Made by a program: the position numbers and the translations under genes. DNA of 64,000 nt from an uncultured Saprospiraceae bacterium (lineage in GTDB: Bacteria > Bacteroidota > Bacteroidia > Chitinophagales > Saprospiraceae). Location of the stretch: the NCBI GenBank assembly GCA_938015595.1, contig CALLPI010000007.1, positions 81,789 through 145,788 on the forward strand, written 5' to 3'. The notes under the pieces were generated by a model. It saw nothing but the letters and a program-made list of their open reading frames with translations. It was not told the DNA's origin and did not search any database. Positions 18,255 through 27,700 of this stretch are shown in pieces. Numbering within the stretch: position 1 is the stretch's first letter; each line of letters starts with the position of its first letter.

Positions 18255-19547
18255 TCATTTTCCTTTCGCTGCTGTATTTGACTTTGAGATGGCCTGGTAG
18301 GTAAGCACCTTGAATTTTTGTGGCAACTCCCCGTAAGAGTTGGGATATTTCTGGGTAAAAAACAGGCCGACAATACCTTCCTGCGGATCTACCCAATATG
18401 TGGTGGCAAAGGCGCCACCCCAGTCAAAAGTACCGACAGAAGGCGATAAGCGAGCCGCTTCAGCCTCTGTAGCAATGCCGAAACCCAGACCGAATTTTCG
18501 GGTGGGTGAAATACTTAACTCGCCGATCTGATTGCTGGTCATCATGCGCACGGAAGCCGGGCTGAGGATTTGCACACCGTTGTAGGAGCCACCATTTAAG
18601 AGCATTTGTAAGAAAATAGCATAGTCGTACAGGGTAGAGCACAACCCGGCGCCACCGGAAAAAAAGCGCCCTTGCTGCTTGGGGAAGTCGGGGTTGATCT
18701 GCCCGGTAGCTGGAAAGGGAATACACTTTTTGTCGCGGTTTTCCGTGTGCAGGCGCACCAGGCGGTCTTGCCTGTCGGTGGGCAAGTAAAACCAAGTATC
18801 TTTCATACCCAGCGGCCTGAAGATACGCATACGAAAAAACTCGTCTAATGACATGCCTGATACTACCTCTACCAGATATCCCAGTACGTCGGTGTTCAAC
18901 CCATAGGTGAAGCGCTCGCCTGGCTGGTGCATAAGCGGCAGCGCCCCCAAACGCGCCATGGCATCTTTGAGATTTTCGTTGGGTGTGCCTATGCCGGAGG
19001 GAATGCGATGCTTGGCGTAGATGGCATTGGCCTCGGGGGTGCCTATGGCAGCATAGCCAATGCCAGAGGTATGGGTAAGCAGATCGCGTATGGTAATTTC
19101 CCGCTTGACCGGCACAGTAGAAAAAGTGGTATCGACAGGGTTGAATCTATCCAATACCCGAAGATTTTTGAACTCCGGCAGATACTTAGCCACTGGGTCG
19201 TCCAGTAAAAAGTGCCCTTCTTCGTAGAGCATCATGACAGCTACACTGGTGATAGCCTTGGTTTGGGAAGCGATGCGAAAGATATCAGTGCGCTGCAAGG
19301 GGCGCCGGCTCTCCACATCAGCATAGCCAAAAGCCTTGTAATAAACCACTTGGCCGTTTCGGGCAATCAGCGCGGCACCACCCGGAATGTAGCTACTGTC
19401 CACATAAGTCTGTATCAATTGGTCAATGCGCGCAAGGCGCCCCGTGCTCATGTGTACGCGCTCCGGGCGCTTTTCTGCCAGTGGCTGCGCAGGTACTTCA
19501 ACAGCGAGGCATAAAAAGCAGATCAGGCAAAAGAAAAACAATCGCAT
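18255..19547 (-). CDS. Serine hydrolase of the class C beta-lactamase family
   Basis: 430 residues with signal peptide (MRLFFFCLICFLCLAV, cleavage near PAQ). The beta-lactamase/D-alanyl-D-alanine carboxypeptidase fold is marked by the S-x-x-K motif SQTK with Ser94 and Lys97, a Tyr motif at Tyr215 (FTYGLNTD) and a final HxG-like WGG (FDWGGAFAT) in the last quarter. Members act in the periplasm as esterases, peptidases or, less often, true beta-lactamases; most in Bacteroidota are of unknown substrate, so no resistance claim is justified. First gene of a leftward group ending with glmM. Possible weak -7 box TACCTTTA (19590-19597, minus). Confidence 0.85.
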   Translation of the reverse strand: MRLFFFCLICFLCLAVEVPAQPLAEKRPERVHMSTGRLARIDQLIQTYVDSSYIPGGAALIARNGQVVYYKAFGYADVESRRPLQRTDIFRIASQTKAITSVAVMMLYEEGHFLLDDPVAKYLPEFKNLRVLDRFNPVDTTFSTVPVKREITIRDLLTHTSGIGYAAIGTPEANAIYAKHRIPSGIGTPNENLKDAMARLGALPLMHQPGERFTYGLNTDVLGYLVEVVSGMSLDEFFRMRIFRPLGMKDTWFYLPTDRQDRLVRLHTENRDKKCIPFPATGQINPDFPKQQGRFFSGGAGLCSTLYDYAIFLQMLLNGGSYNGVQILSPASVRMMTSNQIGELSISPTRKFGLGFGIATEAEAARLSPSVGTFDWGGAFATTYWVDPQEGIVGLFFTQKYPNSYGELPQKFKVLTYQAISKSNTAAKGK

Positions 19548-19683
19548 AACGTTCTAACTTTGTGAAAGGCAACAACAATAAAGCAGACGTAAAGGTACAA
19601 ATGTTGTAGTTTTTTCGAGTACGTTCAACGTTTGGTCGGTTTTTGCTGTTTGGTGGTTGCTTTAAAAACCGATATTCACTGCT

Positions 19684-20295
19684 ATGCGAATACTCCTTGC
19701 TCTTACATTCTGCTCGCTGACGTGCCTGACATTTGCCCAGGCCCAAACCCAAGGCAAAGTCGTCCTCAATGGGAAACTCTACCCTTTCATCATTGATAGT
19801 TGCGGCGATACTCTCATCATAGCTGACTTGGAAGATGTATCCGTCTCTTCGCCCAAGATGTTTGAGAGCGACGAAGAGCTCAAAAAATACCGGCGCTACC
19901 GCCGTTACGCCGCCGATGTGTATCCCTACGCCGTAGAAGCAGTCAAGGTATTCCATGAGGTCAAGCAAAATACCGAAGATATGCGCCGGGGCAAGGCCAA
20001 GCGCTATGCCAAGCACCTGTACAAGGACATGAAAGACCACTTCGAAGAACCCCTCAAAAATCTGACGCGCACCCAGGGTATGATCCTGATAAAAATGGTG
20101 GAGCGTGAACTGAAGACCCCCGTATTCTACATCATCAAAGACTTGCGCGGCAGCTGGACAGCCAACTACTGGGGGTCAGTAGGCAAACTTTTTGGCCACG
20201 ACCTCAAGGAGGGCTATATCCCTGGCAAAGACCGCATCCTGGACATGATACTGGACGATTTCGACGTGAGCTACAAGGCAGCCCGCACCAACTAG
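19684..20295 (+). CDS. DUF4294 family protein
   Basis: 203 residues with an N-terminal signal peptide (cleavage near TFAQA). The rest matches the Bacteroidota-specific DUF4294 pattern: a short beta section (VVLNGKLYPFIIDSCGDTL), then a helical, Arg/Lys/Tyr-rich section (KKYRRYRRYAADVYPYA) and the conserved TRTQGMILIKMVERE and RGSWTANYW segments. Function unknown; the family is widespread in the phylum and presumably periplasmic. Followed 42 nt later by a YfiT-like gene. Confidence 0.75.
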   Translation: MRILLALTFCSLTCLTFAQAQTQGKVVLNGKLYPFIIDSCGDTLIIADLEDVSVSSPKMFESDEELKKYRRYRRYAADVYPYAVEAVKVFHEVKQNTEDMRRGKAKRYAKHLYKDMKDHFEEPLKNLTRTQGMILIKMVERELKTPVFYIIKDLRGSWTANYWGSVGKLFGHDLKEGYIPGKDRILDMILDDFDVSYKAARTN

Positions 20296-20337
20296 TCAAT
20301 GCCTGCCTCCCCCACCCTAACGAAAAACCACTGCCAA

Positions 20338-20877
20338 ATGGCCTCTATACTCAGCGAAAAAAGACAATATCCCATCGGGCGATTTTCTTTTCATCCGGTG
20401 ATGAACGAACAGGAACTGCAAAACTGCCTCGCACGCATCGAAACCCTGCCTACTCGCCTACAAGATGCGCTGCACGCCCTCTCTGCTGAACAGTGGGACA
20501 CCCCCTATCGCCTCGGCGGATGGACAGTGCGACAGGTCGTGCATCACCTGGCCGACAGCCATGCCAACGCCTACATGCGCTTTAAATTAGCCCTTACGGA
20601 AGACCGACCCGTCATCAAGCCCTACCTCGAAGAGCAATGGGCCGAACTGGCCGACTCCAAAATCTTATCGCCTTCGGTATCTGTCCAATGGTTGGAGGCA
20701 CTGCATACCCGTTGGGTAACGCTGATGCGCCAGATGAAACCCTCCGACTGGGCGCGATCCATCTTTCACCCCGATCGCAACCGCCTCATCAGCCTTTGGG
20801 AAATGGTAACGCTCTACGCCTGGCACGGAGACCATCACCTCGCACATATCCAACTCGTCATCGAAGAAAGACAGTAA
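20338..20877 (+). CDS. YfiT/DinB-like putative metal-dependent hydrolase or thiol transferase
   Basis: 179 residues. The family signature is complete: YPIGRF near the N-terminus, GGWTVRQVVHHLADSH with the first metal-ligand His, the segment RPVIKPYLEEQWAEL, and WHGDHHLAHI with the last two His ligands near the C-terminus. YfiT-type DinB four-helix proteins bind Ni or Zn; related enzymes are bacillithiol S-transferases or were annotated as metal hydrolases. An earlier ATG at 20299 would add 13 residues; the ATG at 20338 is closer to usual family starts, though either is possible. Probably in a unit with DUF4294 and the enoyl-CoA hydratase gene 46 nt downstream. Confidence 0.8.
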   Translation: MASILSEKRQYPIGRFSFHPVMNEQELQNCLARIETLPTRLQDALHALSAEQWDTPYRLGGWTVRQVVHHLADSHANAYMRFKLALTEDRPVIKPYLEEQWAELADSKILSPSVSVQWLEALHTRWVTLMRQMKPSDWARSIFHPDRNRLISLWEMVTLYAWHGDHHLAHIQLVIEERQ

Positions 20878-20923
20878 GCGCCCTCCTGATCTCCAAGTTA
20901 CATAGTCTCACAGCTTCAAAAAA

Positions 20924-21694
20924 ATGATACTCTATCAATTCCAGCACAACGTAGCGCAGCTCACGCTGAACCGTCCGCAAGTCTATAATAGCTTCAATCG
21001 GGAAATGGCTTTCAGCATGATCAGCCACCTGGAGCAATGCGCCAGCAACGCTGACGTGCGTGCCATTCTACTGACGGGCACTGGTAAGGCTTTCTGCGCT
21101 GGGCAGGACCTGCAAGAAGTAGTGGACCCTAACGGCCCTTCGCTGACTAACATACTCAAAGAGCACTACAACCCCATTGTGGAACTCATCCGCCGGATTG
21201 AAAAACCCGTAGTATGCGCTGTGAACGGCGTAGCTGCCGGTGCAGGCGCCAACATTGCCTTGGCTTGCGATGTAGTACTTGCGGCTGAGTCGGCCAGTTT
21301 TATCCAGGCTTTTAGCAAAATCGGGTTGATCCCCGACAGTGGCGGCACTTACTTTCTACCTCGCCTCATAGGATTTCAGAAAGCCTTGGCGCTGGCCATG
21401 CTGGGCGAACGCGTGAGCGCTGCTGAAGCCGAACGCATGGGCATGATTTACAAAGTCTTACCCGATGAGCAACTCCAAAGCGAAGCCATGCAAATTGCAG
21501 AAACCCTGGCACAAATGCCCACCAAAGCGCTGGGCCTTATCAAACGAGCCTTCAATGCTGGATTGCACCACACCCTCGAAGAGCAACTCGAACTAGAGCA
21601 GCACCTACAAACTGCCGCCGGACAAACTGCTGATTTCCAAGAGGGCGTGCAGGCGTTTTTGCAAAAGCGCAAGCCGCAGTTCAAAGGCGAGTAG
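20924..21694 (+). CDS. Enoyl-CoA hydratase/isomerase, PaaG-like
   Basis: 256-residue crotonase-fold enzyme. The oxyanion-hole regions are visible: GTGKAFCAGQDL (about 51-62) and VNGVAAGAGANIALACD (about 100-116), followed by GLIPDSGGTYFLPRLIG. This combination, with Asp-Ser instead of Glu before GGT, is typical of PaaG (2-(1,2-epoxy-1,2-dihydrophenyl)acetyl-CoA isomerase) and close relatives rather than of a beta-oxidation hydratase. No other paa genes are nearby, so a phenylacetate role is uncertain. Cytoplasmic. It is convergent with the giant repeat gene; only 47 nt separate the stops. Confidence 0.8.
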   Translation: MILYQFQHNVAQLTLNRPQVYNSFNREMAFSMISHLEQCASNADVRAILLTGTGKAFCAGQDLQEVVDPNGPSLTNILKEHYNPIVELIRRIEKPVVCAVNGVAAGAGANIALACDVVLAAESASFIQAFSKIGLIPDSGGTYFLPRLIGFQKALALAMLGERVSAAEAERMGMIYKVLPDEQLQSEAMQIAETLAQMPTKALGLIKRAFNAGLHHTLEEQLELEQHLQTAAGQTADFQEGVQAFLQKRKPQFKGE

Positions 21695-21741
21695 TAGGCC
21701 ATCCTGTAGTCGGGGGCCAGTATAAAACACCTTTTCGGCCT

Positions 21742-24700
21742 CTATCTCATTAGTGTTACGTCGCCCTTGAAGAGTTTTACCGTGCCATCAATGAAGCGCA
21801 CCTCGGCGTACCATACAAAGACGTTGGAATTATATAGCCTACTGCGGTCGCTTCCGTCCCAGCCATAGGTTGGATCATTGGGCGGGAAGTTATACACCTC
21901 AAAAGTAGATTCGCCCCAACGATTAAACACCTGAAAAGCTTGTATGTATTCTACATCCTCGCCAGCAAATACGAGTAAGCGGTCATTGGTACCGTCGTTG
22001 TTGGGCGAGAAGGCCGTGGGCACAAAAATCTCAAAAGGCTTTTCCACGTAAATCGTCACCTGGTCGGATATGCGGCAGCCATTGGTATCCACAAGTTCTG
22101 CAGCATAAGTAGTGGTGATGAATGGCCTGAGATCGAGCACGGCGCAATCTAAGCACGGTAAGGTATCTGCGCTTGTCCAGCGAAACAGACGCACCTCGTT
22201 TTGCGGTATGTTGTACTGCGCCTCTATGCGTGCATGCTGCCCCAGACGGATAAACTGGTCGGGGCCAAGATCAAGTACTAGGGCATTGCCTTCGCGCAAG
22301 TTGGTATCAAGCACTAACTCGCATCCAGTAGCATCTTGCACCACAATCCGGTAATTGCCGCCACTTAGGTTGGGGTAGAACGTCTGCGCACGGAAAGGCC
22401 CGCCATTTATACTGTACAGATAAGGGGGAGTGCCGCCAGTGATACCACCAATGAGTATGCTGCCGTCAGCGTCGCCAAAGCAGGTGGGGTTGTCTGTAAT
22501 TACGTTCAGTGCTCGCGGACGCTCCGAATTTTCCGAAACGACCATGACATCAGAGGCGCTACAACCGTTTTGGAGGTTGATGACCCGCAGGGTGTAGGTT
22601 CCAGGAATGGTCACCTCAAACGATAGGTCGGTGGATACCAAGGAAGATTCACCGTTGCGCGTCCACTCGTAGCGCACTCCAGCGCCATTGGAAGAGCCCG
22701 TACCATCAATGCGCACGCTGGGATTGAGGCAGTCAATCTCACGATCCTGACCAGCATTGGCCAGTGGCGGGGTTATGTCTTGCGTTACTTGTACAGTATC
22801 GGTATTGGAACAACCGTTACGCTGGTTGGTCACGCGCAGGATGTAAAGTCCAGGGCGGTTCACTGTAGGCATAAGCGTATTGGCCTCGGAGACGATACCG
22901 CCGTCTTGTGTCGTCCATTGATAGGTAATAGTGTTGCCAGTGGCAGAACCGGCGCCATTGAGCACATCACTAGTGACTATACAAGTGAGATGACGAGGCG
23001 TACCGGCTTCAGCCGCAGGAATTTCTACATCTTGTAACACTACAGCGGTGCGTTCTGAGATACAGCCGGTGTAGGTATTGCGCACGCGCAGGGTATATTG
23101 CCCAGGTTGTGTAGCAGTGTAATTCATGGTATTTGCACCGGCAATAGGCGTCTGGTTGGCTCCTAGCCATTGATAGGCAATGTCGGCGCCAGTGGACGAC
23201 CCCGCTCCACTAATAACCACTGCAGGCGTCACACAATCCAGCGTATCCAGGGCAGCCACCACTACCGTGGGTAGTGCGGTCAAGTCAGCTACAAAGGTAT
23301 TAGCCGGCGAGGATACACACCCATGGATGCTGTCTGTCACTACAAGACTGTAAGCTCCTGCCTGATTAACTTGCGGCTGCCGAAGATTTTCATTAGAAGC
23401 TGTAATACCCGGACCAGCCCAATGATACACGTAAGCCGCTCCTTGGCTGGTAGCGCTTCCGCCCAGAATGGTTACAGGTTCATTGCAGGTCAACTCGCGC
23501 GCAGGACCGGCATCGGCTATAGGTAGCGGAATCTGAGCTATCTGGACACTATGCGAAGCCACACAGCCAAAGTTGTTGGTTACTGTTACAACATACGTGC
23601 CGGGGGTATTTACTGTAATGCTTGGAGTAGTTTGGGCATTTGACCACCCATAAGCAGTAAAATTGGCTGGCACACTAATAGTTGTAGAACCCCCTGTGCA
23701 AAAAAAGTTAGCCCCACTGATGCTGAATACTGGCAATGGAAACTCCTGCACTGCTTGGGAGGCAACCGCACTGCAGCCATTGGCATCGGTCACAGTCAGT
23801 ACGTACAGGCCAGGCGCACTAACGGTGATCTGCGGCTGAATAGCACCCGTACTCCAGCGGTAAGCGCTGAACGGCGTAGCTGAGCTCAAGGTGGTGCTCG
23901 CCCCGGCACAGAAGGACGGCGTGCCTGCAATTTGTAGCTGTGGCTGCGGGAAAAGCTCCACCTGTACAGTACCCGACCCCAAACACCCAAAAGCATCTGT
24001 CACAGTGACACTGTACGCGCCAGGCTGTGTAACAGTGATGCTCTGTGTATTAGCATTATTTGACCATTGATAGGTAGTATAGCCAGAGCCAGCATCGAGG
24101 GTGGTTTGCGTGCCTGGGCAAAACTGCAAATTGCCATTAATCTGTGGGCTGAGTTCTGTATCTTGAATAATGGTTATATCATCCGAATTAACACAGCCAT
24201 TGCTGTCCGTTACTGTCACAGATACTACGCCCGGCTGCGATATCTGTATAGTGGGTGCAGTACTGCCATTTGACCACAAGTATTGAGCAAATCCGTTACC
24301 GGCATTCAAAGTAGTAAATCCGCCCACGCAAAAACTGGCAGAGCCGCCAATTTGCACATCGGGCAGCGGATGCTGAGTGACTTGCACCCCTGATGAAGAT
24401 GCGCAACCATTGCTGTCGGTAGCTGTAACACTGTAAAAGCCCCCTTGCGAAATAGAAATGGTACGCCCATTGGCGCTGTTCGACCACTGATAAGCAGCAT
24501 ATCCCGCTCCTGCATCAAGCACTACGCTTTGGCCAGTGCAAAAGGTAAATGTACCAGTTATTTGGGGGGGTATTACCGGAAATTCTGTAACAGACACACT
24601 GCCATTTGTTACGCAGCCATTAGCATCTATTACTGTAACTGCATAACTCCCACCGGAAGTAACAGTGATAGACGGTGTATTGGCATTATTAGACCACTGA

Positions 24701-27700
24701 TAAGTCACGAAACCCGCTCCAGCATCCAAGATAGTTTGTAGCCCCTGGCAAAAACTGAGGTTGCCTGTAATACTGGGAAATACCAGTGGATGCTCCACCA
24801 CGCTGACTGAAGCAGCACCTGAGCACCCGAAGGCGTCAGTTACAGTGAGGCGCACAGTGCCAGGCGTACTCAATGTAATGCTCTGAGCAGTAGCACCGGT
24901 GCTCCATTGATAGCTCTGAAAGGCCGTAGAAGAACTTAGCGTAGTAGAACCGCCTTGGCAGTACTGCAAGGCGCCGGTGATTTGGGGCGAAGGTAACGGC
25001 CTCTCTGTTACATCTACTGAAGCCTGGCCGCTACAGCCGTTAGCATCAGTCACTGTAAGCCCGTAAGTACCTGGCGTAGAAACCGTAAGTTGTTGCGTAT
25101 TGGCATTGTTTGACCAACGATAAGTAGCGTAGCCGTTTCCGCCGTCCAGGGTTGTACTAGTACCTGCACAGAAAAATAATACGCCAGAAATAACGGGCTG
25201 CAACTGCGGCACCTGGGTCACTATCACTGATGCCGAATCAGAACAGCCATTGGCATCCGTCACGGTGAGGCTATAGTTGCCTGCAGCAGATACCTGAATG
25301 GCTGAAGTAGTCTGGTTATTACTCCATTGATAAGATACATTAGCTATACTGGCATTAAGCACAGTGCTGCCGCCTATGCATATTTGTAGAACACCTGTTA
25401 TAGCTAGAGTCGGATTAGTATGTTGTACTACTTGTTGTGTACGTGAGGCACTACAACCATTGGCATCTGTGACGGTTACAGCATAATTTCCTGGAGTATT
25501 TATTGAAATACCAGAGGTAGTAGCCCCCGTTGACCAACTGTATGCGCTGAACGCAGGCGCAACATTCAATGAAGTGGAGGCACCGGCGCAGAAAGCAGGG
25601 TTGCCTTCAATATTAAATACTGGCAATGGATTCATGGCCACTGTGGCGCTCGCAGTACCTGTACAGCCATTGGCGTCTGTCACTGTAAGGCCGTACACCC
25701 CTGGGGTATTCACTACAACCTGTTGGTCGGTAGTGTTATCAGACCAACGGTAAGCAGCAAAGCCTGCACTACCACTCAAGGTAGTAGAACTACCTGCACA
25801 AAACTGGAGTGCACCAAAAATAGCAGGCTGGGGCATCGGAATCTGTACAACAGTTGCAACTGTAGAGGATGAGCATCCATTGGCATCCGTTACGGTAAGG
25901 CCATAATTGCCCGGAGTAGATACAGTGATAGCAGGCGTCGTTTGCCCATTGCTCCATTGGTAAGAAACATTACTTATGCTAGCACTGAGCACAGTACTGG
26001 CGCCAGTGCAAAACTGGAGCACTCCACTTATCGCTAGCGAGGGATTGGCATTTTGTATCACGCTTATGCTCTGTGATGAACTACATCCATTAGCATCGGT
26101 CACGGTCACCGAGTAGCTACCAGGCATATTTATTGTTACTGCATTACTTGAGGAATTGTTAGACCAAATGTAAGCAGCAAAACCTACAGGCGCGCTCAAC
26201 AACGTAGAAGCGCCAGCACAAAAGGCCGGCGTGCCCTCTATGCTGAAAACAGGTAGTGCGTTGACGGTGACGGTAGCACTGGTACTAGCCGAACAACCAT
26301 TGGCATCGGTAACTGTCAGACTATAAACCCCACCTGAACTAACGGTAATCTGGCTAGTCGTATCTCCGCCTGTCCAGGCAAAACTGGCAAAGCTACCCCC
26401 CGTTGCGCCAAGTGTCGTACTTTGCCCCTGGCAAATAGCCAGCGAACCACTGATCTGCGGAGTAGGTAAAGGAACCTGTACCACACTCCGGGCTGCGCTG
26501 GCCGAACAGCCATTAGCATCAGTCACTGTTACGCTATAATTGCCTTGATTAGACACAGTAATAGAAGACTGCGTAGAAGAAGTGGACCAAAGATAGCTGC
26601 TGAAATTGCCGCCTGTAGCGGTCAAAGTAGTTTGGCCTCCTGCGCAAAACTGGTTACTTCCAGAAATTTGAGGTGTAGGATTAGGGTTTTGTACCACGCT
26701 GACTGCAGCCTGTGCCGAGCAACCATTGGCATCTGTAACAACCACTGTGTAAGTGCCTGGGCTACCCACTGTAATGGAAACCCCAGAAGCTCCGTTCGAC
26801 CACTGATAGCTGCTCAAACCCGCCGTAGCCGTCAGTACAGTAGAAGCGCCCTGACAATACTGCAAGGCCCCGCTGATCGAAACTGACGGAGGCGCATTAG
26901 CTATCACCGTAGCTGACGCTGTGCCAGAACAACCATTGCTGTCCGTTGCGGTCACCTGATAAACGCCGCCAGCATTGACGGAAATCTGCTGGGCGGTTTG
27001 CCCATCCGACCAAGCGTAAGTAGCAAATCCGGCAGAAGCTGATAAAAGTGCGCTGCTTTGCCCAGTACACAAAGTCATTGCACCTGTAATGGACACTGTC
27101 ACTGCTGGCAATTCATTTACAGTAACACTAGACGAACCAGTGCAGCCATTGGTGTCGCTTACCGTAACGCTATACGTACCCGTAGCGAAAAAGGTAGCGG
27201 TTTGACCATTGCCTCCTCCATCTGACCATTGGTAAGTGACATAGCCGGCACCGGCATCCAGTGTGGTACTGGTGCCAACGCAAAAGCTCGTGGAGCCAGT
27301 AATCTGCGGTACTGGCGAAGGCAGTTGTTGCACATTGATAGACGTTGAGCCTGTACACCCATTTGCATCAGTTACCGTCAAGGTGTATGCCCCGGCAGTG
27401 CTAGCTGTAATCGAAGGGCTCTGAGCACCAGTACTCCAACTGTAAGCACTGAAATTCCCGACAGCTACGAGCATAGTGCTCCCGCCGGGACAAAAACTAG
27501 CCGAACCGGAGATAACAGGATTAGGATTAGCATTGACCATCAGCACAGCGCTCGCTGTGCTACTACATCCGGCGCTATTAGTCACTGTAACGGTGTAAGT
27601 ACCGGCAGTACTTACACTTATGCTTGGCCCGTTGCCCCCACTCGACCAGGCATAAGTACCAAACCCCGCCTCTGTACTCAAAGTAGTGCTCGCGCCTTGG

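Noticed and set aside
18255..19547. Calling the serine hydrolase an antibiotic-resistance beta-lactamase
   Set aside because: Only fold-level motifs are visible; most such Bacteroidota proteins are not resistance enzymes.
19555..19562. TAACTTTG on the plus strand as a promoter for the DUF4294 gene
   Set aside because: It lies 122 nt upstream with no -33 element and sits at the start of the divergent gene; too weak.
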